Shown: positions 20,287-32,123 of the stretch, in pieces
How positions within the stretch are numbered: position 1 is the stretch's first letter
Layout of the letters: the number at the start of each line of letters is the position of its first letter
NCBI RefSeq assembly: GCF_019175385.1
Contig: NC_083339.1
Coordinates: forward strand, 45,413,330 to 45,477,329
DNA: 64,000 nucleotides
Source of the DNA: Lycium barbarum
Taxonomy: Eukaryota > Streptophyta > Magnoliopsida > Solanales > Solanaceae
Direction: 5' to 3'
Notes under the pieces: model-generated
What the model was told of the DNA's origin: nothing
What the model saw: the letters and a program-made list of their open reading frames with translations, nothing else
Databases searched by the model: none
Made by a program: the position numbers and the translations under genes

Positions 20287-22238
20287 ACACCTGTTATATC
20301 CTGTATTTTCGAACGTCGGATTATTTGTAAGCTGAGGTGGGGCCCACATGTCAAGATTTTTTTTGGGGCATGTGACAAGTTATATGAATCGTATATGTAA
20401 AGTTAAACACAACGCGTGAATGGCCCTGAGGCCAAATCAAAGTGGAAGCCCTCCAAACGAATATTTTTAAGAAAACGTTTTCGGATGACCTGACTTGGAG
20501 GGGCAACAACGGCATTATAAGTTTGGAATTTGGGAAAACTCCCAGAAATAAAAGTTGTAGATAATTGAAATATCTTTCCAACGGTAGGTCGTGGGCCTAT
20601 AGGTGACATCGGGATAAGGAGATATGAACGTTTTAAGGAAGAAAGGTCAAGCTAGGCAGTGAAATGGGCCCAACCCGATTCCAATTCGGGTCAGGCCCAT
20701 TACCCACGCTTTTTAACAGAAAAAATCAGTTTCTCTCCCTCATTTTCAGATCAAGAAGACCTGGAAAACTCTAGAGAAAAAGAGAGAGGAGAGCCTAGAG
20801 AAAAAAAACCAGTTTTTGACCAAAATCGGAGCCCCGAATCCCGAAGCCCATAAAGAGAAAAGTGTTCTACGTCGCGTTGCGTTCGGTTTGAGCTAAAAAT
20901 CAACTAAAATTAAGAGGGTGGACGTGGTATCTGTGCACTTACGGTATGAATAAGGCTCTTTTTCATTGTTAACAAGTTTATTTAGAGTTTTAACGGATTA
21001 GAACGAAGAAAATAGCGTGATAAATTCGTTTGTTGGTATGGTTGAATTGTAGAATGGGGTTTGAAGAAAATTTTAGATGAAAACAAATGTATCTAACTTG
21101 TAGAATGTGGAGGATGTTGTTATTGATGTTGTTAGTGTTAATTTTGACCTCTTTGCGGAAATAAAATTATTAAATAGTTATATCGCGAATTGGTTGGTTG
21201 GGAAAATTTGGAAAATAATGTGCGGGCTGTTTTATGGCATATGTTGGTGTTGGAAATGATGTTAATATATTTGGTATTGTTGTTGATGTGTTGGTTGCTG
21301 AATTGTAATTCTGGGCTGGGCATATGTACAGGGGAGGTGCTGCCCAAATTTCTATAGACAAATAGTGAATTAAAGAATGCTATAAGTCTACTATTGACAA
21401 TTGGTAACAATGACCATTTGTAGATTTCGAGCGAAACGAGAATTGAATCTGAACGAGCGTAGAGCGCAACTAAGGTATGTAAAGTGTCTCCCTTCATTCC
21501 TTGGCATGTTCTAAACATAAGAGGCTCGAACGCGAGCCTTAGATACGACCATGTTCCGAGAAATTAGAGATTGAAATTGGCTCCAAATCGTTCAGTAAGA
21601 TTGAACTAGTTTTTTATAAATTGTCACCAAAGCGACCTATATGTATGTAACTTTCACAAATAAAGTCGGAATGCCCTAAAACTCTCATGGATGACTCCAT
21701 AAGACCTATGATCTATAATTTACGTACGTCACCTCGGTACAGCCCAAGATGGGCCCACAAAACCTGATATTTTCTGTATGAATCTAATTAACTCATTTAC
21801 TGTCCGAAACTCACAGGTAACTTTTGGTTATTGTTCTGTCTGCCATATGATAAGTGTTATGACGATATTTATGAGTCTTATAGTATATTTTGACGTCTGG
21901 ACATCTTATTCTGATGAAATCTGTCGTGCCATCCCAAATGACATATTAGTATATTATGAATATTGTCTGATTACTTTGATTTGACCTACCGTTTGGCCTA
22001 CTCCAGTTCATTGAGTCTGTGTAATGATTTGTATGCATATGGTTTCTCATTAGTCTGTTCGTGGATGCCTCAATGTTTCCTTCACTGCGCCCGGGCCAGG
22101 TTCAGTTATTCGTGCAAAATCCACTGCATTATTCACCGCGTCCCTCGGTGTGCGGGCCGGGTTCTGTTTACATCTGTATATGATTTGATGTTATGTTTGT
22201 ATGGGGATGGCGGCCAGGATGGCATTTAATCTGATCTG

Positions 22239-22305
22239 TCTGTCCACCGCGTCCCTCACCAGAGGGCCAGGATCTGTTACCGCGTCCCTCACTAGAGGGC
22301 CGGGA
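22239..22305 (+). repeat. 33-bp tandem repeat, two copies (L2 5' LTR)
   Basis: Unit ACCGCGTCCCTCACCAGAGG followed by GCCGGGATCTGTT. A related single unit (GTCCCTCGGTGTGCGGGCCGGG) lies at about 22137. The 3' LTR has three copies at 27233-27333. Confidence 0.8.
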
Positions 22306-22345
22306 TCTGATATATATGATATATGTATCTGTATATGCTTATGAC

Positions 22346-22907
22346 TCTGCATGCATGATTCTGTTTGTTACACTTCTGTATGTCTGATCTGGATTATGAC
22401 TCCGTCTGTTACACTTTCGGAAATCTGAGTCGAACTATGACTCCGTCTGTTACACTTCTGCATATCTGGTTTGGAATACGACTCTGTCTGTTACACTTCC
22501 GGAAATCTGAGTCGAACTATGACTCCGTCTGTTACACTTCTGCATGTCTGGTTTGGAATATGACTCTGTCTGTTACACTTCTGGAAATCTAATTCGGATA
22601 ATGATCTTGTCTGTTTCACTTCTGTATGTCTGACTCAAACTATGATTCAGTGTGTTACATTTCTGTACCTCTGACTCTGATTACAATTATGTCAGCCACT
22701 TTCTGTGCCCTGATCCGTATGATGATTTTGCCAGCTATACTCTGTACCTCTAGTTCACAATACGACTCTGTCGGCTACACCCCATACTTACGATACATAT
22801 TGTGGTTCTGTCCATGCACTCTGTATTTCTGTTTCGGATTCGGGTTCGACTCTGTCTGCTATATCTCTGTACTTCTGGTTCGGACTATGATTATGTTTGT
22901 TATATTT
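22346..22907 (+). repeat. 41-bp tandem repeat array in the L2 5' LTR
   Basis: About a dozen diverged units of 41 bp, each starting TCTGAxTCxGAxTATGACTC and continuing TGTCTGTTACACTTCTG. Adjacent pairs alternate in sequence (TCTGAGTCGAAC.. and TCTGGTTTGGAA..), showing that an 82-bp pair was itself duplicated. The same array is at 27369-27930 in the 3' LTR and a related one lies in the interior. Confidence 0.85.
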
Positions 22908-23384
22908 CCGCTTTACATACTCGGTACATTTTCCGTACTGACCCCCTCTTCTTCGGGGGCTGCGTTCATGCCGCGCAGGTACTCCCAGGTGAGTTGAAGA
23001 CAGTATAGAAGATGTTCCAGTGCAGATGGCAAGCTCCAATTGTTCCCGGAGTGCTGCCGAGTCAGAGTTTGTATGTTATGCTTTCTGGACTACGTTAGAG
23101 ACTTTGCAGACAGTGTCGTGGGTATTGTTTGTCAGTCTGTAAGCGGCTCCGTCAGTCGATATGCCGGTCTGTGTTATGTACTAAATTTTGTATGATTATA
23201 GATTTGTTCTTCTTGGAAGCTACGAGAAAGAACTTTCTGAAAAAAAAAATTACTATGTATTTTATCTTATTCGACTTAAAAGGTTTGATGTGATTTTATG
23301 TGCAGTAAGAGTCTGAGGGTTCGTTCGGCTCTAAGTAAGGGTCGGGTGCCCATCACACCCTAGCGGAATTGGGGTGTGACAAAG

Positions 23385-23396
23385 TGGTATCAGAGC
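23385..23396 (+). other. L2 primer-binding site (initiator tRNA-Met)
   Basis: TGGTATCAGAGC three bases (AAG) after the LTR end. Confidence 0.92.
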
Positions 23397-23440
23397 AGGT
23401 CTGTCCTAGGGATTGTCTGCAAAGTCGTGTCCGGTAGAGT

Positions 23441-23478
23441 CCTGTTTATGGTGTGTAGCGCGCCACATTATAAACAGG
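23441..23478 (+). ncRNA. Conserved leader stem-loop of L2
   Basis: CCTGTTTAT (23441-23449) pairs with ATAAACAGG (23470-23478) over nine bases; a TGTG/CACA pairing lies inside. Same place and arms as in L1; E3 has the same structure with a wobble. Confidence 0.5.
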
Positions 23479-24086
23479 AGGCTACGGGGCATCTAGGGAT
23501 TGTCGACCTTCTTTTTTTCATAGATCGTGCGATAGAGCCAAGTTATAGGAAAAACGAAATTCCTTCTGTAAGCCTTACATACGGTGGAAAAAGGTAAGTG
23601 GTGAGAGGAAAAGGTCACAAGGGTAAGTATGAATGTATTGTTCTGTCACCTGAAATTTGCAATTCCGGATGGCTAGAATGTGGTACATAGCCGTATGATC
23701 GGTAAGGCATTGTTGATATCTGTTGTGTACATATTTTGAAAAGAAATAATGGTATAAGTAGTAAAAGAACCAAGTCTGTTGAAGGACTCAGAGAATGTTG
23801 ACAAGCAGTTGTTGTAAATCATTATGTACGAATGGTGAGTGGAAATTCAAACAGGCTGGTGACCGTGCATGTATGAGTAAGGGCGATGAAGACACATTTT
23901 GTTATCAATGGAACCCTGGGAACCCAGGGCGGAAGATAACTATACATAAAAGTGAAAGGTGAACACTGAGGGTCACAAAGGGCAAAACGGTAATTGTAAA
24001 AGAAAGGACGTGTTACGAAAATGTTTCGGAATCTGTATGACCTCGACTAGCCCCAAATCATGTAATAAGGGTCATATGAGAAAGCA
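23479..24086 (+). other. L2 interior, non-coding part 1
   Basis: No coding homology. Matches L1 in order. It includes a perfect hairpin CCCTGGG-AA-CCCAGGG near 23924-23939. The equivalent of the gag acceptor site seen in E2 and E3 is not present at the expected place (about 23545-23570). Confidence 0.55.
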
Positions 24087-24180
24087 GGCGCGATTATATC
24101 GGCATTAAGGCGCCGCATTTCATCGAAGTTTCGAGGTTAAGCGTGCTAAGATGGGAGGATGGGTGACCCCCCTGGGAAGT
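24087..24180 (+). pseudogene. 5S rRNA-derived sequence inside L2
   Basis: Aligns to plant 5S rRNA from its first bases (GGCGCGAT for GGATGCGAT) through GGTTAAGCGTGCT (24134-24146, A-box region), then after a deletion of about ten bases in the intermediate element through AGGATGGGTGACC (24156-24168, C-box) to CTGGGAAGT (24172-24180). It stops at the same 5S position as the L1 copy and shares its extra C residues, so the insert predates the split of L1 and L2. TTTT follows at 24190-24193. The spacing between A-box and C-box is shortened here, which may weaken TFIIIA binding. Confidence 0.82.
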
Positions 24181-24677
24181 ATGCAAGAATTTTATATACA
24201 TTCCGGTATAAGAAATGAACAGAAAGCTAAAATAGCCTAAGTGAAATTAGAATATACGAGATGGTTGGAAACCATAAAAGGCCATACAACACGCAATCGG
24301 TTAGATTAGAGAAGAGATAGAAAGAACGCTACAACTTTGGAATTAGAATGGACTTGAACGACGTTTGGAGGTAGTGTGTGGCCTAGTTGGAAATAATTAT
24401 GTATACACATATGAATGCGTATGATGCCTTTTCTGTGATTGTACTGGGGAACACGTGTGTCCCCGCGACCGGTGCTATAATGTGGAAGGCACCAATCGAA
24501 TGAGGGTACCGAACTCCAAGTAATAATAGCAGAAGTAAATGGTGCAAGTGTTATAAAATATGTTGATGTTATCCTTGTGGGTAGGTTAAGAATGGAGAGG
24601 TCTTAATACCAGGATATTTGAAAAAGAAAGGGTATGAGGATGTGGACGACTAAGGAAATTAGAATATGTGGAAGTGG

Positions 24678-25005
24678 TCTGATTCTAATCATAATTCTAT
24701 CGGTTATACGTCTGCGCCTCTGATTTTGATGAGGCTTTGCCTATTATGCCTCTGTACTTCTGAATCTTATTACGTTTCTGTCTGATATGCCTCTGAACGT
24801 TTGACTCTGATTACGAATCTGTCTGATACATCTCTGTACGTCTGACTCCGATCACGGATCTGTCTGACATACTTCGATACGTCTGACTTTGACTACGGAT
24901 CTGTCCGACATAGTTCAGTACATCTGACTCTGATTATGGATCTTTTCGATATGCTTCTGTGCATCTGGCTCTAGTTATGAATATGTTTGATATGATGTGG
25001 GATTA
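24678..25005 (+). repeat. 41-bp tandem repeat array inside the L2 interior
   Basis: Eight units of 41 bp, e.g. TCTGACTCCGATCACGGATC then TGTCTGACATACTTCGATACG. Period and unit are those of the LTR array at 22346-22907. L1 has no such array, so L2 gained it after the two diverged, or L1 lost it. Confidence 0.8.
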
Positions 25006-25149
25006 CGATAACGTTGTAAGGAACCGAGAAGTGTGACAAGAGGTGAAATATGTTGATGGCTAGACCGAAAAAGAAAGGACAACAACGTTGTTAAATATAG
25101 AAGCAAAAGATATGCTGGGATAGGACATGCAGGAGATGTAAAATGAATA

Positions 25150-25164
25150 CCCCCCCCCCCCCCC
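25150..25164 (+). repeat. 15-C homopolymer near the L2 3' end
   Basis: A run of 15 C about 105 bases before the purine tract. No partner in L1. It may be a copying slip or assembly artefact. Confidence 0.7.
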
Positions 25165-25268
25165 ACAAGATCTCTGATTAGATACGAGTATGTAGCTGGC
25201 AAGAGGACCTCCCCTGAGACATTTTTAAGACCTGCAAGGCTAATTTAACATTCGAGGACGAATGTTCT

Positions 25269-25282
25269 AAAGGGGAGGAGGA
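25269..25282 (+). other. L2 polypurine tract
   Basis: AAAGGGGAGGAGGA directly before the 3' LTR start TGTTATATCC; preceded by GAGGACGAATGTTCT as in L1. Confidence 0.88.
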
Positions 25283-28200
25283 TGTTATATCCTGTATTTT
25301 CGAACGTCGGATTATTTGTAAGCTGAGGTGGGGCCCACATGTCAAGATTTTTTTTGGGGCATGTGACAAGTTATATGAATGGTATATGTAAAGTTAAACA
25401 CAACTCGTGAAGGGCCCTGGGGCCAAATCCAAGTGGAAGCCCTCCAAACGAATATTTTTAAGAAAACGTTTTCGGATGACCTGACTTGGATGGGCAAAAA
25501 CGGCATTATACGTTTGGAATTTGGGAACACACCCAGAAATAAAAGTTGTAGATAATTGAAATAGCTTTCCAACGGTAGGTCGTGGGCCTATAGGTGACAT
25601 CGGGATAAGGAGATATGAACGTTCTAAGGAAGAAAGGTCAAGCTGGGCAGTGAAATGGGCCCAACCCGATTCCAATTCGGGTCAGGCCCATTACCCACGC
25701 TTTTTAATAGAAAAAATCAGTTTCTCTCCCTCATTTTCAGATCAAGAAGACCTGGAAAACTCTAGAGAAAAAGAGAGAGGAGAGCCTAGAGAAACAAAAC
25801 CAGTTTTTGACCAAAATCGGAGCCCCGAATCCCGAAGCCCATGAAGAGAAATGTGTTCTACGTCGCGTTGCCTTCGGTTTGAGCTAAAAATCAACTAAAA
25901 ATAAGAGGGTGGACGTGGTGTCTGTGCACTTAAGGTATGAATAAGGCTCTTTTTCATTGTTAACAAGTTTATTTAGAGTTTTAACAGATTAGAACGAAGA
26001 AAATAGCGTGATAAATTCGTTTGTTGGTATGGTTGAATTGTAGAATGGGGTTTGAAGAAAATTTTAGATGAAAACAAATGTATCTAACCTGAGAATGTGG
26101 AGGATGTTGTTATTGATGTTGTTAGTGTTAATTTTGACCTCTTTGCGGAAACAAAATTATTAAATAGTTATATCGCGAATTGGTTGGTTGGGAAAATTTG
26201 GAAAATAATGTGCGGGCTGTTTTATGGCATATGTTGGTGTTGGAAATGATGTTAATATATTTGGTATTGTTGTTGATGTGTTGGTTGCTGAATTGTAATT
26301 CTGGGCTGGGCATATGTACAGGGGAGGTGCTGCCCAAATTTCTATAGACAAATAGTGAATTAAAGAATGCTATAAGTCTACTATTGACAATTGGTAACAA
26401 TGACCATTTGTAGATTTCGGGCGAAACGGGAATTGAATCTGAACGAGCGTAGAGCGCAACTAAGGTATGTAAAGTCTCTCCCTTCATTCCTTGGCATGTT
26501 CTAAACATAAGAGGCTCGAACGCGAGCCTTAGATACGACCATGTTCCGAGAAATTAGAGATTGAAATTGGCTCCAAATCGTTCAGTAAGATTGAACTAGT
26601 TTTTTATAAATTGTCGCCAAAGCGATCTATATGTATGTAACTTTCACAAATAAAGTCGGAATGCCCTAAAACTCTCATGGATGACTCCATAAGACCTATG
26701 ATCCATAATTTACGTACGTCACCTCGGTTCAGCCCAAGATGGGCCCACAAAACCTGATATTTTCTGTATGAATCTAATTAACTCATTTCTGTCTGAAACT
26801 CATAGGTAACTTTTGGTTATTGTTCTGTCTGCCATATGATAAGTGTTATGACGATATTTATGAGTCTTATAGTATATTTTGACGTCTGGACATCTTATTC
26901 TGATGAAATCTGTCGTGCCATCACAAATGACATATATGTATATTATGAATATTGTCTGATTACTTTGATTTGACCTACCGTTTGGCCTACTCCAGTTCAT
27001 TGAGTCTGTGTAATGATTTGTATGCATATGGTTTCTAATTAGTCTGTTCGTGGATGCCTCAATGTTTCCTTCACTACGCCCGGGCCAGGTTCTGTTATTC
27101 GTGCAAAATCCACTGCATTATTCACCGCGTCCCTCGGTGTGCGGACCGGGTTCTGTTTACATCTGTATATGATTTGATGTTGTGTTTGTATGGGGATGGC
27201 GGCCAGGATGGCATATGATCTGATCGGTCTGTCCACCGCGTCCCATACTAAGAGGGCCGGGATCTGTTACCACGTCCCTCACCAGAGGGCCGGGATCTGT
27301 TACCGCGTCCCTCACTAGAGGGCCGGGATCTGATATATATGATATATGTATCTGTATATGCTTATGACTCTGCATGCATGATTCTGTTTGTTACACTTCT
27401 GTATGTCTGATCTGGATTATGACTCCGTCTGTTACACTTTCGGAAATCTGAGTCGAACTATGACTCCGTCTGTTACACTTCTGCATATCTGGTTTGGAAT
27501 ATGACTCTGTCTGTTACACTTCCGGAAATCTGAGTCGAACTATGACTCCGTCTGTTACACTTCTGCATGTCTGGTTTGGAATATGACTCTGTCTGTTACA
27601 CTTCTGGAAATCTAATTCGGATAATGATCTTGTCTGTTTCACTTCTGTATGTCTGACTCAAACTATGATTCAGTTTGTTACATTTCTGTACCTCTGACTT
27701 TGATTACAATTATGTCAGCCACTTTCTGTGCCCTGATCCGTATGATGATTTTGCCAGCTATACTCTGTACCTCTAGTTCACAATACGACTCTGTCGGCTA
27801 CACCCCATACTTACGATACATATTGTGGTTCTGTCCATGCACTCTGTATTTCTGTTTCGGATTCGGGTTCGACTCTGTCTGCTATATCTCTGTACTTCTG
27901 GTTCGGACTATGATTATGTTTGTTATATTTCCGCTTTACATACTCGGTACATTTTCCGTACTGACCCCCTCTTCTTCGGGGGCTGCGTTCATGCCGCGCA
28001 GGTACTCCCAGGTGAGTTGAAGACAGTATAGAAGATGTTCCAGTGCAGATGGCAAGCTCTAATTGTTCCCGGAGTGCTGCCGAGTCAGAGTTTGTATGTT
28101 ATGCTTTCTGGACTACGTTAGAGACTTTGCAGACAGTGTCGTGGGTATTGTTTGTCAGTCTGTAAGCGGCTCCGTCAGTCGATATGCCGGTTTTTGTTAT

Positions 28201-28405
28201 GTACTAAATTTTGTATGATTATAGATTTGTTCTTCTTGGAAGCTACGAGAAAGAACTTTCTGGAAAAAAAAATTTACTATGTATTTTATCTTATTCGACT
28301 TAAAAGGTTTGATGTGATTTTATGTGCAGTAAGAGTCTGAGGGTTCGTTCGTCTCTAAGTAAGGGTCGGGTGCCCATCACACCCTAGCGGAATTGGGGTG
28401 TGACA
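25283..28405 (+). repeat. L2 3' LTR
   Basis: Same layout as the 5' copy: donor-like TAAG/GTATGTAAAG (G at 26465), three 33-bp units (27233-27333), 41-bp array (27369-27930) and three-hairpin module (27934-28002). At about 25938 it reads AAG/GTATGAAT, a donor-like site that is ACG/GTATGAAT in the 5' copy. Several small frames are shared with the 5' LTR only because the LTRs are copies. Confidence 0.9.
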
Positions 28406-29429
28406 ACACCCCCATACCCTGGCGACACTGGCCAAAGTGGTCCTTACCGCACCGATCACAACGGGGCAGTGGGGGCCTTACTTGGCTTGATTCCCCCTTA
28501 TAAGAAGGAATTGGCGCTCTCGAACTCTGACTCGGTCCAGAAAAAGTGGGTCGACCAAAATCCTGCCTTGGAAACCGAGAGGGGGTACTAACTACTGAAG
28601 GAGTTGATCCTCTATAAGAATAGGGCCTATAATCTTCCTGATAAGTAGCTGAATAACCTGTGGATGTAATGGCCCCTATTCGGGTCTTTCTCAGTCCGCT
28701 GTTGGCGTTCAAGGTCCTCCAAATTCTAAGCATACGCCTGGATACGAGCAATAGCCATGCCAACCTGTAATGAGGCCATCATACAATCCTTAATGAAGTG
28801 AGGCCCAAGTCCAGTCACAAAATGGTGTACCCTATCTTCCATGTCAGCCACCATTGTAGAAGAGCATATCTAGCCAAGGAGTTGAACTTCAAACTATATT
28901 CCCGGTTGCTCATATTGTTCTTGCGAAGAAATAAAAACTCTTCAGCCCTAGCCCGACGAACCTTAGCGGGCAGATAATGATCTAGAAAGGCCTTAGTGTA
29001 TTCAAACCATACTGCTGGAGGTGCATTCTTCTCTCTCGACTTATACCATAATGCGGCCACATCCCACAGTTTATAAGAAGCTAACTCCACTGATTCTGTA
29101 TCAGAAGCATGCATTACCCTCAAAGCGCAACCCATTCAATCTATAAGGTTCTGAGGATCATAATTCGAGTTTGTCCCCGTGAAAATCAGAGGGTCCAAAG
29201 TAAGAAAGTCACGCACGCGGGAACTAACAGCCCTGTTTGGAAGGCTAGCCTGCCGCTGATGGTGATTAGCCACCAATCTAGTCAATAGATGGACTGCATT
29301 TCGCAAGTCCTTGTCGGAAACAGCAGGGGGAAGAGCTGGAGGCTTAGGAGCCAGAGGGTCTGAAGCTCTATCATGCTCTTCAGAAACTAATGGAGTAGAG
29401 GTAGCATACGAGGGGGTAGCGCTCTGGGC
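28406..29429 (-). pseudogene. M1 gag, central part (between L2 and S1)
   Basis: On the minus strand this gives the retrotransposon gag domain: an N-terminal Pro/Ser-rich stretch, a TLDPLIFTGTNS..DPQNLID block, the LASYKLWDVAALWYKS region, YLPAKVRRARAEEFLFLRK, YSLKFNSLARYA, and RCDRCGKDHFGQC next to the L2 break. Disruptions are TGA after QNLID (about 29133), a frameshift around 28855 and TAG in AYA.NLED near 28735. In live relatives gag forms the virus-like particle and binds RNA. Confidence 0.85.
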
Positions 29430-29434
29430 CTCAC

Positions 29435-32029
29435 TATTACACCTCAGAAAAATCCTCCATTGTTGTCCAAGTGAATGGACCCGCGAGGAGTACGAGTATC
29501 CGATGTTTTCATGAGTAAGAAATAACATTTGACGACCCTAATTAAGATTCTGAAAGCAATTGCAATAAGAGATAGGTTATGCTCCATAATGAATAATTAT
29601 AGGTTCTAAAAATGTGGAAAGTTGCAGATCTGCATTTTGGCCAGTTGCACGTAAAATGAAATACGGACCGTAAAGTGGTATACGGCCCGTAAACTGCCAT
29701 GTCGTATTTTGGCTTCCAAAACTTCAACTTTCTGCCAAATGATCAAATGGTTAAATACGACCCAAAATACATACCGTAAAGTGGTTTATGGCCCGTAAAC
29801 TGTGTCCGTAAATCACCACGTCTCAGCTTGAGTTTCTGGTTCTGTTATGATTAAACACAACCACGAAGGACGGTCCGTAAACTAGAATACGGACCGTAAA
29901 CCAAGTTTACGACCACTGTGATGTTCACTCCAGACCAGATTTTAAGTCATTAAATAAGGGATCCAAATTTATTATTTTATTTCCACATTTCATCCCTTCT
30001 CTCTAAAACATCTCTCTACATTTATTCCACAAGATTTCAAGGATTATTAGTCATCAACAACACAAATCAAGTGAATCAAGTGTAAGGAAACCCATTAAGA
30101 TTATTCAAGTCAAGAAATCTCATTGGAGATAAACTAGGGTTTTGCTCAAGTGGAGTATTATCAACCAAGGCTTGTTCCTACGACATCTAAGGTAAGATTT
30201 ATGATTTTTCTATGTTGTTTAAGGTATTTAAGAGTTGAAATACTTGGATTGTAGAGAGGTATGGCAAAATGGGTCATGAATGTGGAATAGTGCCATTTTG
30301 AGAAATAGTTTGAATTGAGTTATGAGTCTTGATTTATTGTGATGTAAATGTGTTATAAATGATGTTAAGATCATGAAAATGGGAATTTTATATGAATGAA
30401 CGAAGTCGGGTGATATGACCATGAATATGGGTGAATTGGGAGCGAATTGAGAAATCTAGATAATGTGGTTAACGTAAATGATTAATGGCCATTGTTATGG
30501 TATTGTGAATGTATTGTTGACGTTTGGGAGTTGAATTACGATATGGAGGAATGTTGTATAAATAAAGGAGATGCTGTCCGATTTTCTCTAGCTTTATCCA
30601 TGTGTGCTAATTGTCGGTTCTAACGATAGTATGACTTTAATAAAGGTATAAACGCAACCGTTGAAAGAGAACGTGCAAGTGGTAAATAGTCGAACGAAAA
30701 TGTATGTAAGGCTAACCCTTCTTTCATAAGGCATGGTTCTTTGGCCAAATATCTAAATCTTCTATGATACTATGATGTCCTTCAAATGAATTGATCTTTA
30801 GAGCTAGTAAGCTCATGATTCTTGATACGCCACGATTGTACCAAATCCCTCGTATGACGAGTAAGCCTATAAACATAAGTGTGATGAATGACGATAATAG
30901 TAATAATGATGTTAATGACGATTATGATAATGATGTAAATAGTAAAGATGCTTATAAGCTAGTATGTAAATGTGTCTATGTATGACTATTATGGAACCCC
31001 GAGCTTATGAGGCCGGGTAAGATATGTAAATAAGTATGTATACGATTACGTAATGCGTGCACACCTCTGCAGATGGTACAGATAACCCTGACGCCTTGGT
31101 AGGGCCAGGTAGATGTAACCCTGAAGCCTTGGTAGGGCCGGGTATGAGTAACCTTGAGCCTTGGTTGGCCAAGTATGTAAGAAACATCGATCCTCCATGG
31201 TCGGGTATGCTATATAAATACTATGTATATGCTATGATGGTGAGTATGATATGATGATGTATATGATATAGAAATGAGTATGAATATGAATATGATACGA
31301 TATGAATGTGAATAAGGATATGTATACGAATACGAGTACTAATATGGAACAGATACGATTATGGATAAAGATATTGATGTATGAGCACAAATACGCATTT
31401 GAATGGAAAGTTCCTATGAAAGGCAAGTAAGTGCCCATGACGATGATATTACCATCTCCCATCTTGTGCTATTTTTCATGATGTTCATTATGCTTCTATA
31501 TTGATATTGATCATGCTTTACATACTCAGTACATTCTTCGTACTGACGTCCTTTTGTTTGTGGACGCTGCGTCATGCCTGCAGGTGTACAGGGAGACAGG
31601 CTTGATCCATAGCTACATTCTCAGAGACTACATAGCAGAGCTCCACTTCATTCGGAGCTATAGCTTTTGGGTACTTATTCTTTTGTGTACATAATTATGG
31701 GCATAGCGGGGTCCTGTCCCGCCTATGTGATATGTTATACTCTTCTTAGAGGCTCGTAGAAATATGATTACGGTTAGATGTGTCTGGTCTTGTCGGCCTA
31801 TATTTTGTATATTATTTTGCTAGCCTTGACGGCTCATGTACATTGACGTGGTATAGATGCCAACCATGATATGAAAGCATTGTCGTCCAATGGGACTAGC
31901 ATGAATGGTGATTAGAAATGTATGTTTAATTATGTGGCTCACCTAAATGTAAGTGAAGTGTAAGCCAAGGGGTGCCCGGGGTTAGCTAGCACCGGGCACT
32001 CTTCGCGGCCCTCTAGACGGGTCGTGACA
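29435..32029 (+). mobile_element. S1: solo LTR (E2-like family) in M1 gag
   Basis: One LTR of 2,595 bp from TATTACACCTC (TG changed to TA) to GGTCGTGACA, flanked by the exact duplication CTCAC (29430-29434 and 32030-32034) with no internal region. It therefore arose by recombination between the two LTRs of a former element. It resembles the E2 LTR in its TACGGACCGTAAA words (29650-29925), the TAAATAAGG TATA-like site near 29954, the GTAAGATTTATG donor-like site near 30190, GTATGTAAGGCTAACCC (30702) and the three-hairpin module (31516-31584). Confidence 0.92.
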
Positions 32030-32034
32030 CTCAC

Positions 32035-32123
32035 CGTGCCCTAACTCGGCTGGAGATACTCGGCTCGAGCCTTTCCCCACAGCGCCCCGTACTTTTCTGG
32101 CCTTCTTCTTTCTCGAAGGCATC
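32035..32123 (-). pseudogene. M1 gag start
   Basis: On the minus strand ATG at about 32123 opens MPSRKKKARKVRGAVGKG, the basic N-terminus typical of gag in this clade (E2 has MPKKKKATVAQ, E3 has [10 protein letters not shown]). S1 cuts it after 30 or so codons. Just upstream TTTCTGCG stands where E2 and E3 have a TTTCAG acceptor-like site, so that site looks lost here. Confidence 0.75.

Larger units (their letters stand above)
20292..23381 (+). repeat. L2 5' LTR
   Basis: Begins TGTTATATCCTG and ends GTGTGACA. It holds a donor-like site TAAG/GTATGTAAAG (G at 21475), a GCTGCCCAAATT block (about 21336), a 33-bp repeat pair (22239-22305), an array of 41-bp repeats (22346-22907) and the three-hairpin module (22911-22979). 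No TATA box stands out; the CACGCTTTTTAACAG stretch near 20704 is the closest. Confidence 0.9.
20292..28405 (+). mobile_element. L2: non-autonomous long-LTR retrotransposon (LARD-like), young, with internal 5S-like sequence
   Basis: Complete 8,114-bp insertion from TGTTATATCC to GTGTGACA with the exact duplication ACACC at 20287-20291 and 28406-28410. It has a 5' LTR (20292-23381), primer site, 1.9-kb interior without gag-pol, polypurine tract and 3' LTR (25283-28405). The LTRs are close to identical by eye apart from scattered substitutions and one extra 33-bp repeat unit in the 3' copy, which accounts exactly for the length difference (3,090 against 3,123). The interior matches L1 in order and holds a 5S-derived segment. 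It lies inside M1 gag on the opposite strand. Proteins must come from another element. Confidence 0.93.

Noticed and set aside
22346..22907. CRISPR array
   Set aside because: Units are contiguous, diverged and of fixed 41-bp period with no unique spacers, and the setting is a plant retrotransposon.
22365..22997. Frames of 75 and 123 codons with repeated SVCYT-like text as a repeat protein
   Set aside because: They are translations of the 41-bp repeat. They recur at 27649 only because the LTR is duplicated, and there is no start context or domain.
28377..28763. Separate host gene encoding a CCHC protein
   Set aside because: It is M1 gag, continuing across the L2 insertion to 20286 and across S1 to 32123.
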